64,000 bases of DNA from Melampsora larici-populina 98AG31. Its lineage: Eukaryota; Basidiomycota; Pucciniomycetes; Pucciniales; Melampsoraceae. Position numbers and translations under genes: made by a program. The notes under the pieces were generated by a model. It was not told the DNA's origin, made no database searches, and worked only from the letters and a program-made list of their open reading frames with translations. The number at the start of each line of letters is the position of its first letter. Position 1 is the first letter of the stretch. Positions 1 to 13,496 of the stretch are shown in pieces. Location of the stretch: contig NW_006768765.1 of the NCBI RefSeq assembly GCF_000204055.1, positions 1,532,236 through 1,596,235 of the forward strand, read 5' to 3'.

Positions 1-2116
1 GTGCACTGAACTACACTGCGGTTCAAAAGATTCGTAATCTTTATGTGATTTCACCATCCTGTTCCAATGATGTTGTTTTCATATGTTGATGACATGCCCA
101 GTAAAAACATGATGTAAACATATGTGGTTGCGTTGCGAACTTGTTATTCTGATCTTTGTTCAACACTCATCCTACATAATCGTGATGTAATCAGCAGGCA
201 TGCTGAAGGTATCAACAATAAAAGTCACACATACTTACGACATATCGCTGATATAATCTTCTTGGTTACATATATGAAATGCAATACACACATCGTCCAA
301 ACATGGATTCTGGAACATGAATCCAACCCAGATCTTGATCGGTTTGATTTTGATTCAATTTTAATTGTCATTTTATTGCATCGGTATTGGTATCTCGATT
401 TTGATTTCTGATTTCCTCTGTTGGCATCATTTGGTTTCCTTTTGGTCACAATACTTTGCTTACTGGGGCAACACAGTGACATGAGACGCTGGATACGTTC
501 CGGATGTACCGTACAAATAAGAAAAACAACAATGTTTGTTCAACAAAAAGACTTTTAATGTAAAGAAGTAATTGTAGGTAGCCATAGAAGAAAATCCCAA
601 TGATATATAACAAAAGAAAAGGAAATGATGAGCCAATCCCCATTCAGTCAATATCTATCAGTACGGTACATCTTCTTGCCACTAGTTTTTGCCAGGGAGA
701 AATATATTATTGTTTGGGGGTTGGACTTTGAGAAACTTGAGGATGAACTGAGAGGCCGATTGAGAGCAACAAAATTCGATGCAAAGGATATCCAGTCAAT
801 CCTTTGGGTTCCATACAAGGACATCCAATGAGCAGAAAAAATCACCATGGACTAGTGATGACCAGGAGAGATCAAAATGGGTCAGCAACTCTAGAATAAC
901 GGCTGGACAGACAGATACAAAGCGAGATGAAGGCATAAAGCAGCTATACTTCACTTACCAAGAATATCATATCACGATCGGTATGCAAGGTCGACAGATG
1001 TTCATCGGACCGACAATCTTCGCGGCGGTGAAATTGAGTTACCTGAAGTCACGCAAAAGCAGAAACACTCAGTTCATCTAGTACATGTTGCACAGAAAGA
1101 TGTGTCGTACTATACCCACCAAGCCTTTCAAGTTGGGAACTGATTGGTCTTTGGTTGTATGGCCTAACTCAGGTCCGTATCAATAAGAAGAGTGATATAT
1201 GAGGTCGCGCAAAGGTGGAAGGCGGGGGTCATTGATCAAAACCGAATCAAATCCAAGCAGCCACCGAGACTGATGAACGAAATTGGATAAGAAGGGAAAC
1301 GAGGGAATGGATATGATAGTAGTATAGAGAAAAGAAAGTAAAACAAAGAAGAGATAATAAAAAAACAAGTCAAAGAGCGGAACAATGTGAAAAGTGATCT
1401 GAGACTTGTTGTCAAAAGGGAAATGACTTGATTTGAGTGAAGGTTTTCATGACTTGGTTTTCCAAAAGTCGAACCTCGGGTCTCGTGGGCTTGCTTGCGA
1501 CAGAGCTTTGGTATCAGAAGCTCATGAACAATCTACATCACTGAGCGGTCCAAGATGAAAATTATATGTGAAGTACCTGGTGAAATCATAATGGGCACAT
1601 TCAGTTTATGTTGTGGTCAATTTATGTTCTGATGAGGTATCAAGATACCTCGAGAATTTGTGTTTTCAAATTATGACCCAAGTACATCAGCTCTACATAT
1701 ATTTTACAAAAATTCAAAATCCACATCACAATTACAAAACAGATTTGTCACTGGTAGGTAAAGTCCCATGTTTCTCAAATGTGATTACTGGGGGTGTTTT
1801 GAACACATATTTGCCCTTAAAGTTTGCACCGTAGTGTAAAGTTTTGACCCTCGAAGCCAATCACAGAATTACACAAACTTAAGCTTAAAGCTGAGCCCCT
1901 GTTGGCTGTTTCCGAGCGAGAAGGAAGCCCCTGTTCCGATTTCCGAACGTCAAAACCAACCAGAATCCGAATTTAAATTCACACTCCAAAGCAAGATCAC
2001 AAGAGCTTCAAGAGCCAGTAGGAATCGATTCGATAGAATTTACACATCAAAAGCTCAATTCTCATCGAACCACAGACAATCTAAGTTCTGAAGTGGATCT
2101 ACTCAAGTTTCAAAAG
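1..2116. other. Left-edge region without a supported gene
   Basis: Short open frames occur on both strands, but none has a family motif, a convincing splice structure or a coding-like composition. The last 200 bases before 2117 are probably the promoter and 5' leader of the next gene. I saw no terminal repeats or tRNA here. Confidence 0.5.
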
Positions 2117-3584
2117 ATGACTCATCCAACTCAATCAATCTATCCAAACAATCATCCAGCTTTCCAATCTTCCAAACCAATGATATCTAAACGTAATCTA
2201 ATGAAACCCATGATGACTAAATCTTACTCAGAACCTATCATCACTCAATCAACCAGCAAGATCCAATCCGATCCAAACACTAACAACCTTTCACAACCCA
2301 ACACTAACCCTACAGCTAATCGAAATGGTAAACGAGATCGATCTGCATTAAACTTTGCTAGTTCATCTCGTCAATTACCATCTCATCATCCTAGTTTCAT
2401 TCATCCATTTCTACAATCTCCATCTTCTCTTTCTTATTCTACAAACTGTTTCACTTTCTCAGTAAACCCTCAACCAGTTCTTACTACTCCTAATCCTACT
2501 CCTTCTCCATCATCATCATCATCTCATCCTCAATCTTTGATGGTCATGACCAGACCATCTGATCCTAAACATCCAATCATCAAATCAAACAAACTTACAG
2601 ACAATCTCAAGAGTCCTTCTACGCCTAGTGGGTTTTGGTCAGATATTAAAAAAACTATAGAACAGTATGACCCAAGTGAATTGGATGAGATTGAAACTGA
2701 TGAACTTCAAGAAAGACAATCGAAGAGAAGAAAGAGTGTGGCTTGTACGATATTAGATTCAGCACTTGAAGTCGCTCTTTTTACTTCTGCAATCGGTTGT
2801 AAGTTTTTAACTTTTTTTCCCTTTTTGATGAATCTAAATCGAAAACTAATTTTAAATGAAACCTTCTTGTTTTTGATGATGATTAATAGATGTAGCATTT
2901 CAACTTTGGAAAGGAAATCGATTGAATGAATCGCCTTCTCAAACTCGATTACCTAGAACACCAGTCTTACCGACCTCCCCACCACCTCCCTACGAACAAT
3001 ACACAAGCCTACCGATCCCAGCCGAAAGTTCAACCCCGGTCCGACCACGCTTAATGTCCAAACGATCCTCTCAACGAAAAGTGACTCATATCCATACTCC
3101 AAGAACCCCAAGAAACCCAAGATCTTATCAATCTACCCTTCCAACCAAACCTATTCCCACTCAATCCATCGAATCGATCACCGAAAGCTTTCATCAACAA
3201 TTAAAATTAAACGAAGAAGAAGATCTCATGGGAGAGTTTATACCTTCGATGAAAAACTATATCCTTCCACCTACACCTTTGATGGAAGAACCGATTGGGA
3301 TCATTGACACCAATGAAGAAGATGATTTAGAGATCTTAGCCTTTAAAGATAAAATCCAATCTTTAATTAAATCGGGTCATGCAGCCTTGGCTTCGAAACC
3401 GAGTTTGTCAGATGAATCTGGCTCAATCACTCATCAAACTTTAAATCAATTCGATCATCAGTTTCATCAATTTAATCTAGATCACACTCAACCTTTACAC
3501 AAGAAACCAAACGAAATCATCGTACTGGAAAACGCTCTAGATCAAACTCTCAAACGAACCGGTAAAAGTTGGTGGGAAACTTGA
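2117..3584 (+). CDS. Unknown protein with one hydrophobic segment (458 aa)
   Basis: Two exons, 2117..2798 and 2890..3584, joined by a GT-AG intron that keeps frame, giving 458 aa. I do not recognise the family. The N-terminal 200 residues are Ser/Pro/Asn/Thr-rich and probably disordered. A basic stretch (ERQSKRRKS) precedes a hydrophobic segment at about residues 212-232 that the intron interrupts; this could be a single membrane helix, which would leave the basic side cytosolic. The C-terminal half is Pro/Thr-rich with acidic patches (NEEDDLE) and ends in KSWWET. The first in-frame ATG after the upstream stop was chosen. It converges on the CLC gene, about 1.2 kb away. Splice and frame are well supported; the function is unknown. 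Confidence 0.75.
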
Positions 3585-4748
3585 TATTCAGATTCTCTTT
3601 ATTCCTTATGAACAATGAACAATGTCTCTCCTTCTCTCTTTCTTCTTTCTCTCTCATCACCCCCTTTGGTTAAATTATTTACACTTACTTTGGGGTTTTG
3701 GAGTTGACTTGATACCTATTATCAAGGTTGTTTCTCACTTTACCAATTCTTATATACCTTTCTATTGGTTTTCTTGTTGAAATGTTTTTGGGGCTCATCA
3801 ATCTTTTTCACTCATTTGTTTTTCTCATCTTATTGATTCTTTATGATGTATGTGGAGGGGTGTAATTTTTGATGATTAAATGTTTGAGATCGATGTATGC
3901 TTTGATGATTTGTTTTCAATTTTATCTTTATATATATATATATCTTATTGATAATGAATTCTTTTAGTTTGATTTCTTTTCATGACTTCTTGTAATCATT
4001 TGTTTGTTTCGCATCTTATCTCGATTATATGATGAATTCTTTTTTGCTTGTAATGAAGATTGGCTTGTTACGATGATTTTGTTTTACTTCATTTGGATCA
4101 ATTACATTCTTTTTTTGGTTTGATTCTACTTGTGAAAGATTTCTTGGAGTTTGAAGGAATTTTGAAGTAATTCAAGTATTTTCTCAATGTTCTGTAACAT
4201 GCTTGGTTATATTATTTCATAATGTCATAGAAATATATGAAGAGTAATCAAAAAATGTTCCATATAAGTTGACTCTACTATGCATTGAATTAAGATGGAT
4301 GACTAAACCTAAAAAAAACCAACATCGTCATCTAGTGATTTGAATGAAAAACTTTCCGTTAAATTTACAAAACCTTCCAAAACTAGATCATCAACAAGGA
4401 AAAAGAGGTAAATGAATCATGAAAATTGTTTAAACAAGATAAGAAAAGAGTATATGTACAATACAATGAGGATGATGATGAAAATTTAAAATAACTGATC
4501 CGATTTAAATATAAAACAAGGTATTCTCATGAAAAAGACAAAGAAAAGGAAAAAGAAAAAGATAATCGAGTGATAAAGATGATCAATAATAGAGTGATCA
4601 ATTCTCTCCCGCGAGTCCAACCAAAAAACATTTGATCACCCATAAGCCATGATGTTCCCTTATCAAGTAGATTTCTTTCGATGTTCAATCCAACTAAGAT
4701 ATCTTAACCATCTAACCACCAAACCGAAAAAATTCAAAAAACAAAAAG
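3585..4748. other. Convergent intergenic region
   Basis: About 1.2 kb between two gene 3' ends. It is AT-rich, with T-rich tracts and a short (TA)n run near 3940-3955. No ORF, RNA gene or element was seen; it probably holds the two 3' UTRs. Confidence 0.5.
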
Positions 4749-7700
4749 TCAATCTTTTCGATTCTTACCCTCCTCTCCTTGAAAAAAAATCATTCTAATA
4801 AACTCGTACCTATTCCTTTCGATTATACCTAAATATAATCCTCTTTCATCTTGAATGACTAGATACCTAACCTATTGAATCAAACCAAACCAAAGCAAAA
4901 ATGAAACACAAGAAACCCTTTAATCAAAATCAAAATCAAATAACATCATACCGAAAAGAAAAAAATGCCCAATCTAAATCATTACAAGTTCTTTAATCAC
5001 TTACACCTAACCTTACAAACATCTCATGTAAAAGTTCCATTGGAGATTTAACTGAAACCGTGACCGGAGCATGATCCACTAAATAACTTAAATCCACTTC
5101 TTCATCCTCATCATCATTTTCAACCCTACTAGTTCTCCCCACAAATGCTCTACTCTCTTCTTCTTCACCTAAATCTAAATCTAAATCTAAATCTACCATC
5201 TCTTTCTCACTCTGAAACTTAATCGATGGATCCAACTTCAAAACTTTTTCCGAAATTAATGAAATCCCATGTTCAAGTTCACTACGACCGATATACCCCA
5301 ATATCCTTTGATCTCCTACTTCATCTTGACTAACTAATGGAAATCCCCCAGCCGAACTTGAAGATGATAAGTATTCGATTTTCTTTTGGATCTCTGAAAT
5401 CTTTAATCGATCTTCTAAACAAATCGTCATCGCTTCTGAATCCATAATCTCACTTGGTCTTTCGGAATGTAGATGTGATGATTTCGCATCCAAGTATGGC
5501 AAATCTGATGCTTCGATTACTAAATCACTGAATTATGCAAAAATCACATCATAAACCGTGAGTTCTTATGCACAGAATTATGAAAGCTACTTTGGGGTTG
5601 AACATCTAAAATGAGAATCTTGTTGAGATCGATGCAAGACTTACTAAATCGATCGACTCTCAATCGCATCAGCTGTTGTTTTGGCTACCAAGACGCTAAT
5701 AGCAATTGGTAAGATATAAACCAAGCTACCTGTAAGTTCCATCACTAAAGATTTCCAAAGAAAAAAGTATATTGGAATCAGATTTCAAAAGTTCCATTCA
5801 AGATCAACAAACTTTTTAAAATATACAGACACTAAAGCAAAACAAAAACAAAGAACGCACCAATAACCACTAAAGAAACCGTAGATCTAGTCACCCCAGC
5901 CAACATAGCAGCAGATCCAACCATAGCCCAAACGCCAGGTAAGACACAAGCTTCACCAAATCCATCAGTTCGATTAAGAAAACATTGATGAAAGATTCCA
6001 AGATGAGGAAACCGATGGAATCCAAATTCGATAAACAAACCTAAACTTCTACCTAAAAGTGCACCGATCGATAAAGAAGGTATAAAGATTCCTGCTGGGC
6101 ATTTGATCCCAAAGGTAACGATGGTCAATAAGAACTTTAAAAGAGCTGTGATGGTTAATGATAAGATTAATGGCCCAGTTTGATTTGGATCATGTATACA
6201 TAAATCTTTAGATTCGTTCGTTTTACATTCTGCTATCATTTCATAAACTAATTCAGATCCACTCATTCTAAGATATTGATTAAAAAACCTAAAGAACGCA
6301 TTCCCAAAGAAAGTATCAGTAAACTCAAAAAAAGAAATCAAAAAAACATGAAACATAATGGAAAAAGTCAAATTCACCCTAATAAGACGGTAACAAGTGT
6401 GACGATTAAAACTTCAGCAATCGGATGGAATTGTAACCAAGTCCGTTTTCGAACATTCTGAGTCCACCAAAAGTTAATTTGAGCAAACCAAGCACCTAAT
6501 ACACCACCTAAAATACCTAACAAGACGAATCCAATAAGTTCAAAAAGGTACCATTGTCGATCATAAGTAACTTCGAACAAGACAGTTTTTCCAGTCTTGA
6601 ACGGATCTAACACCTGAACCCAAACAACCAAAACGAAAACCGTCAGAATCATAAAAAAGAGACCCCAACAAGAAAACAAATCCATACCCTCAATGTAGCT
6701 GCAGCCACTAAAGCACACCAACAACTTCTCCACATGACCCTAGGAGGAAAGAAATAAGACACTTCTTCAAGTGAAAACAAAACCCCACCAATCGGAGCTC
6801 CAAAGGCCACCGAAACACCAGCAGCACAAGCCGCACTCAAGACTTCTCTTCTCTTAGCTTCGTTTCGATCGAATTTCTTAAACCATCTTGTAAAGATATT
6901 ACCAATACAAGAAGCAATATGAACCAATGGACCTTCTTTTCCTAATGATAATCCTGATGCTACTGATAAGGCTAAACCAAATGATTTGGTAAAAAGAGTC
7001 CATGATCCTAAATATCCTCGAATTACAAACCTTTTCGGTTAGGAAGGATTGGATCAATTATCCAAAATCAAATGATCATTCAAAGATTTAAATTCAAAAT
7101 GAAAGACTTACCCACTAAGAATACATTTAATCTCGGGTATACCTGAACCAGCAGCAAAGTAAGCGACTTTATGGGCTCGAGGAGTGGTGACAGAAGGTTC
7201 ATTAGGAACGTAGGTCTCATCCGATTCTTCATTCAATGGACTAGAACTAGACGATGGTTGATGGATTTCCGGAGATTGTGGAACTGATTCACAATGACGG
7301 ATGTTCTCATAAGATGGTTTAGAAGTTTGAAGAGTTTTAGACGAAGAGGGTATTGAAGGATCATGTGATCGATCTTTAGCAGAATAAACACTTTCTGAAC
7401 TTGATAGGTAAACAGTCATTATAGATGATAATCCAGCAAAACAAAGTGCTATGAAAAGGTAAACAGAATACCCTACAAAACGTCGATGGGTATCTGAACC
7501 ATCGGATGATACGACGTCAGTCCATAGAATCCAATTCGGACATGATGAAGTTGTCGTAAGAGAAGTGGACCACGTTTGGATGAATGAACTGGATGAGAAA
7601 GCTGATGATCGGAGTGTGGATTGAGTGGAGAGCGTGTTGAATGGGATTGATGAGATGAATGCATGGGAAAAGGAGCTTGAGTTGGCAGTTGGAATCGGTC

Positions 7701-8571
7701 GGGAAGGCGTTCCACAACAAAATCGCTTCGGAGTCATCCAACCAGAAGCACAATAACCTGATTTCCAAAAGTAAACAGACTAGAATCCGTCATGATTCTT
7801 TCATGAAAGAGTGATGACAGAAAAAGAAGACTTGAGAGAGGTTCACTAATTACCTTCTTTAAGATCGAATAACCACATTTCCAAAGAAACAATCAACCCA
7901 GCCATCAAAGCAGTCACCATCCCAATCATCGTCACCAAAACCCAACCTTGAGATTTATCCCATGTTCGTCTAAGTCGACCTCTAAAACCAACAAGTTGAT
8001 TTAACTTTTTTCTACGAATCGATTGTTTAACATGTTCATGTAACCAATCTACTGAAGTATAAGTATCATACCAAACTCTCATTCCATTACCAGATTGACC
8101 AGCTAATTCATCTTTAAATTCAGCATCATAAACTGCTTTACGATTGATTGAAATCGAAGGAGGTCTTGATTCAGGTATTTGAGAATTAGAATAGATCGAT
8201 AACCAATCTGGTAAACGACGAGCAGATTGATGGAAAGATCTACTTGAAGTCCGATTGATTGATGAATGAGATATTGTATGATAATTTAAATGATTTGATA
8301 AGATTGGATTACGTTCTTGGTTTTGATTTTGAATAGAACTAGAAGAGTTTGATAGAAAATGATGAAGTTGACTTGAAGTAGATTGATGATCACTTAATCT
8401 AGAGATTGATTGTTTTTTACTAAATCGATGTCTTGGATGAGAATAAGGAGATGAATGATGTTTTTTATGAAATTGATTTAATGGTCTTCTTGATTGTTGA
8501 TCTGGTGGATTTGATTCTTCTTCTTCCTCTTCTTCTTCTAATGGTTCTTGATAATTTGGATTTGATTTCAT
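4749..8571 (-). CDS. CLC-type voltage-gated chloride channel/transporter (1033 aa)
   Basis: Eight exons (minus strand): 7854..8571, 7112..7757, 6688..7030, 6378..6613, 5861..6288, 5645..5729, 5005..5527, 4749..4871; all phases agree and give 1033 aa. The CLC fold is clear: GSGIPEIK (about residue 443), GKEGP with the gating glutamate near 487, the [13 protein letters not shown] segment, and two C-terminal CBS domains (about 836-1033), the second ending [14 protein letters not shown]. The family moves Cl-, often in exchange for H+, in plasma or Golgi/vacuolar membranes (yeast Gef1). The first 215 residues are acidic and Ser/Asn/Gln-rich, and a Ser-rich insertion of about 90 residues lies before GSGIPE; both probably lie on the cytosolic side. 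The length exceeds Gef1 mainly through these. Whether it is a channel or an exchanger cannot be read from the sequence. Confidence 0.95.
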
Positions 8572-9094
8572 GATGAATGCTAAGTAATAAGGATTGATGG
8601 ATGATTGAGATGATTCCTATTTCTTGGAGTGACTTGCCATTATATCCACCACACTTGAATGGTATTTGATGGTGCTTGGACAGCGAGCACCTGCACATTC
8701 ATTTGAAACTCAATGTGCCGCGGCTCAAAGCAAATATTTCAAAGCGGACAAACGGGTCGCAATACCCGTCACCGCGGCAATGGGATCATCTAGAATCCAG
8801 GAGTCCGCCCTGCACTTCAAGTTCTGCTATTCAATGAACTCTGCAAGAACAATATTGGTCGACAATACATAATGGCACGCTCAATGAATATCTGAACAAT
8901 TTTCAATCTCCTTGCAATACAATGACTAAAATCTTTAACCCTCACAATTCGTGCAGTTGAGCCTAACAAAAGTTCTCATACAATCTCAAAATATTTATTC
9001 CTGATCAAGATCATCAAACATTAATATATATCTTAATCTCATCAACAAACAAACAAAAAATGATTCCAAAGAAATAAAAAAACAAAAAATTCAA
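8572..9094. other. Intergenic region between CLC start and DBP10 end
   Basis: Contains the CLC promoter and the 3' flank of the helicase gene. A stretch near 8680-8820 is less AT-rich than its surroundings (for example CGCGGCAATGGG). A 68-codon open frame there has no recognisable content. Confidence 0.45.
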
Positions 9095-12000
9095 TCATCT
9101 TTTCTTTCGAGAAGGTTGATTACTTCTTTGTTTTCTACGATCTTTCATATCCCTTTCTTTTCGAATCTGTTCTACATTCTTCAATCCTGCATTCCTAATC
9201 GATTGACCTGGTCTACCTTTACCTTTTTTGCCTTTCAAATGTGCTCCTCCTCCAATCCCTCCTCGAGTAACCGTATGAGTAGGTCCTAAAAACTTTTTCT
9301 TTCCATCTGATGTTTTACCAAAAGCTTTGTTCATTCCATTCTTAAAATCTTTTCCACCATGACCATGACCATTCCCATGGCTTTGGTTTGGATTCTTTCG
9401 ATTTGTTGATTCTTGTGTATCTTCCTTCGCTCCAGATTGATGTCGATACTTACGATAATCCATTTGGTTTCGTCCTTTCATTTCAGTTTCTCCTACATTT
9501 GGAATCCTAACTTTTTCTTTCTTTTGCCAATCATCAAAAACTCCACTCTTAAAACTAGCTGGTAATTTCGCTCCACTTTCAGTCTTTACTAATTTCACAT
9601 TATCAGTTCCTCCTTGATTAGATTTAACAAACTTTTTGGTTCGTCTATCCCATCTGACTTGTGATGCTTTTTGAACGGTTGTAGTCGAAAATCTTCCTTC
9701 ATCATCAGCTCCTAAATCAAAACCATATGCATTGGCTTGAGCAACAAAAGATGGAGCTGTGCCTTCATTAAGATTATAACCTTTTTCGGCTGCTGCTCCA
9801 TCTTGTTCATAAGTAAGATAAACTTCAGGATCTTTATAACTTGTGGGTCCTGATTTCTTGCGCTTCCGAGGCATCTCAAATGCATCCTGTTGTAGTCAAC
9901 ATCATATTTAAAAGTAAGCTTTCCATAGAAATTTCAAAACCAAAAGGAATTCACAAACTAACCTCTAATTCAACCTCTGTTGCTACTTCAGAGGGTTTAG
10001 TTTTAGATGATTTCAAACTTGATTTTTGAGCTTCAATAAGAGCATAAGATTCCTTGGTCGAAGTCTGTTCATCTTCTTGTTCTTTTGTCACAGCTGCTCG
10101 TTTTGAAATCACTTTGCCCATCGATTTCCTTCTATCTCGCATCAGTTGAGCTGCTGGACTCTTTCCACGTGTTCCAATCTCAAACACAGTCTCAGTCGGA
10201 GTGAATTTGTTGACTTTGGCTAATAGTTCGTCTCTTGACGGTCCCTTTCGTTTGGAAGTGAGTGCAGCCACAGTCTCAGGCGAAGGAGCACCGAAGATTG
10301 GATGAGTCGCGGCTTCCTCCTTGCTCGTGCCGGTTAATCCCTCGCCTGCCAAAACGAGAGCTTTTGATCGACGATAACTTTCTGCACTTGCGGTACTTTG
10401 ACTTCTGATATACATCTTTTGAGCTCGTCTGACTACTTCAGTAAGTGCTACGAGTGATGAATTAGGTCCTACAAGTGTCTCTCGTACATATTCTGCTTCC
10501 GAATCTAATCTTTCCCTTGGTAAAGTGCCTAAGACCAAATTGGCTGAGAAATCAGGATTTTGGGAGACCTCAGGGTGAAGTGGACAAGTCAGAAGTGGTC
10601 TTGATAAAAAGAGTTGCAAGTCCATTAAATATGGTAATTCAGTTTGTGTGACTAAGGAGTAAGCCCATCCCTTTCGACCTGCTCTTGCAGTTCTTCCAAC
10701 TCGATGAACAAATGCACGAGCCGAACTAGGGAAATCGTAATTGATGACGTTTTCGAGAATAGGAATATCAATACCACGTGCGGCGAGATCAGTGACCACC
10801 AAGATATTAGTTCGACCGGCACGGAAAGCGTTCAACTGATTCCGACGAGCAGCTTGATCGAGTGCACCATAGATATGTGAGACTCTATAACCAGCTGAAA
10901 CCAATAATCCGGTGAGATATTCGACATGGTGCTTAGTAGCTGCAAAGACAATCGTTTGATGAGGTGCTAATTCTGGATTCGGATTGAATTTTCCTTTGGA
11001 TGATTTCTTGTCAAATCGCTTGGCTTGTAATTGTTGCCGACGGTTATAAGGAGTATCATGATCCTCATAATCTTCAACTTCAATCTCTGTACCATCTGAT
11101 TTAGGTACACCAATCACGTCAGCAAGAATGACTAATAAACCTGCATCTTTCTCATTAGGTTTGATACTCAAGAAACCCATTTGTAAATCAGAACTGATTT
11201 TAGATTCACTATCTAAACGAACTAATTTGGGATTTTGTAAACCAGCTTTAGCGAATTCGACCAAAGTTTTAGGTAGAGTAGCTGAGAAAAGTAATGTTTG
11301 TCTACTGTGTGGTAATCGAGATAGAGTTTCGTGTAATTGAGTTTCGAATCCCATTTCAAATAGTCGATCTGCTTCATCAAAGACGATATATTGAACTGAT
11401 TTTAAATCCAAATTCATTTCCACCGCCAAATGGAGTAATCGACCGGGTGTAGCAATAATCCTATGATCCGATCAAAATCAGTCAAAGTCCTCAAGCTGAT
11501 CGAGATGTAGTATTGAAGAACTTACACATCTGGATTACTGGCAAACATAGCAAACTGTTCTTCCAAAGAATCACCTCCTACAATCAATCCCCATCTCAAA
11601 CCTTCACCTTTACCACCACCTTCTTCTTCATTACCAGTTTGAGTTCCACCACCTTGAACGAATCCCTTGGCCAGATCTTTACCTACTTTTAAAACTTGTA
11701 CTGCTAATTCTCTAGTCGGCACCATCACCAAAGCTCTCACACCAAACAAAACATTATGTCTACCACCTAATTTATGAATCAGAGGGATCAAATAAGCCAA
11801 AGTCTTTCCACTACCAGTCCGAGCCATTCCTACTACATCACGAGCAGGTGAAGCTAAGATATGAGGTAAGACTGCTCGTTGAATTGGAGTTGGAGTGGTG
11901 AATCCACGAAGCAAGATCGCTCGAAGTAAAGCAGGATGAAGTCCTAAAGATTGAAATGAACCACCTCCAGTTAAAGTATTGGATTTTTGATTTTTTTGAT

Positions 12001-12304
12001 GACGTGATTTTAGAGCGATTGCACCAGCTTTGAAATTAGCTTTTTGAGCTGATGCACGAATGAAAGCTTCGTCATCATCATCTTCTTCGTCTTCTTCTTC
12101 ATCTTGTTGTTTATGTCTTCGTTTGGGGTCTGTTTTTTGAGCTTTTGTTGGTTTGTTTGTCGATGAACTTGGATTGGCTAGAGATTCAGTGATATCGAGT
12201 TGATAGTCATCATCGTCATCTTCAAAGTCAGATTGATCAAATTCATATTCTACTGAATCATTATCATCCTCTGTGTCTGAGTGAGTTGGTCGAATGGGTG
12301 GCAT
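9095..12304 (-). CDS. DBP10: ATP-dependent RNA helicase DBP10 (DEAD-box, 1022 aa)
   Basis: Three exons (minus strand): 11526..12304, 9963..11460, 9095..9886, giving 1022 aa in frame. Helicase motifs in order: Q motif FTTPTPIQ (about 135-142), motif I ARTGSGKT (161-168), PTREL (about 196), DEAD (288-291), SAT (319) and HRVGRTARAG. The C-terminal third carries the DBP10 C-terminal signature (YLTYEQDG, then VRWDRRTKKFV) and a very basic tail ending PSRKKR, which separates it from other DEAD-box proteins. In yeast Dbp10 is a nucleolar helicase for 60S ribosomal subunit assembly. The N-terminus is acidic (runs of D/E at 20-85). Upstream in-frame codons exist, but the ATG at 12304 is the first methionine codon with a family-like start. 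It shares a promoter of about 200 bp with the thioesterase. Confidence 0.96.
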
Positions 12305-12504
12305 GATGGGTTGAATGATGAAGTCAAAAGAGAAAGTTGACTTTTTTTTCGATTGAGTTTGCAAAAGTTGACCACTTTCAATACATGTCACTGGAAATAT
12401 ATGACACACACTCTCTACAAGCATATCTGATGCTTGTATCTTGTATGGAGTGATTCAACTCTGGAGACTTCGTCTTCTCGCTCAGTTCCTCAACCACTTC
12501 ACTT
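12305..12504. promoter_or_regulatory. Short divergent promoter between DBP10 and the thioesterase
   Basis: Only 200 bp separate the two start codons, so both transcripts must start inside this interval or overlap at their 5' ends. No TATA box stands out. Confidence 0.55.
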
Positions 12505-13496
12505 ATGGCAGCCAGTACAAAATTCGTTAATCAAGTTTGGAAGGTACGAGCAGACCGAAATATTGTTTCATGAACAAACTATAATCTACTATTCGAAAGT
12601 GGCTCTCAAGATGGACAAGTGGTTTGCTCATCTAATGACATGCCTATAAATTTAATTCACTTCGAAACTTTAGGCCTTCCTTTCGAATAATGGTACATCA
12701 TCTTCACCTATTCGTCAAAAGAGCCATCTTTCCGATCATAAGACTCTCTTGATGAATAACCAATAATGAATTTGATTTTGATCAATTTGATTTCATAAAC
12801 GAACCATCAAAGGACACGATGCAACATGTTTATCAAAAATGAAGATCCTTTCAGCTCGTCCTGACGGTTTAATCCATGCTCGATTACCTATTACCAATCA
12901 TAACTTAAATCGACTTGGATCAGTTCATGGTGGATTGATTTCAAGTATAATTGATACTTGTGGTAGTCTTAGTTTAAGTGCAAAAGGATTATGGATGACA
13001 GGAGTTTCTACTGATATACATGTTAGGTAACTTCAGTTTTTATTCAACGTCTTGAAAGAATAATTTGTCGAATTAAAGGTTTTGATGGATATGATTCTTT
13101 TTAAGTTATTTGCGTCCTGCGGGAAAAGAAGGATCCAGTATAGATATCGAAGCCAAGGTGGAGTCGATGGGTAAGACTCTTGCGTATACTAGCGGTACGT
13201 CTTCTTATTTCCACTTTTTGATATTGGCTTTCGTAGTTCTGATCATGAAATCATTCAAACAGTGTTTCTTCGGGACCCTGTTACTGGCAAATTGTTAGCA
13301 CGAGGTATGTATGATCATGAAGTATTCCTTTTGAGTGTTTCTAACTAACATCGCTTGAGCGAGTTTACTTTTTATAGGTTCACATACTAAGTTTATTGCA
13401 CCTTCAGTAGGACATTCTATGAATGTAAAATTTGATGAGACAGGTGAGAATATTATAGAAGGCAAGATGCCAAATGATGTCGACATTAAGAACTGA
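12505..13496 (+). CDS. HotDog-fold acyl-CoA thioesterase, ACOT13-like (173 aa)
   Basis: Six exons: 12505..12543, 12674..12692, 12813..13026, 13106..13194, 13263..13304, 13378..13496; all phases agree and give 173 aa. Exon 2 is only 19 nt. The PaaI/ACOT13 signature is present: LNRLGSVHGG (residues 51-60) followed by the acidic residue in SSIIDTCG (D67), then TGVSTDIHVSYLRPAGKEG, the usual second half of the fold. The family hydrolyses medium- and long-chain acyl-CoA, usually in mitochondria or cytosol, as a homotetramer. The length fits the family (about 140-180 aa). The start at 12505 was chosen because it alone gives an N-terminus that splices in frame into the conserved DATCLSKMKILSA segment. 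The micro-exon would be missed by automated prediction. Confidence 0.9.

Noticed and set aside
124..1081. Several open frames of 60-100 codons on both strands at the left edge
   Set aside because: They overlap each other, lack family motifs and have no consistent splice signals.
1440..1520. Possible tRNA on the minus strand (GAGGTTCGACT resembles a T-loop)
   Set aside because: The T-stem does not pair and no matching A-box or acceptor stem could be placed.
8666..8872. Plus-strand ORF of 68 codons upstream of CLC
   Set aside because: Lies in the CLC promoter, has no recognisable content and no partner exons.
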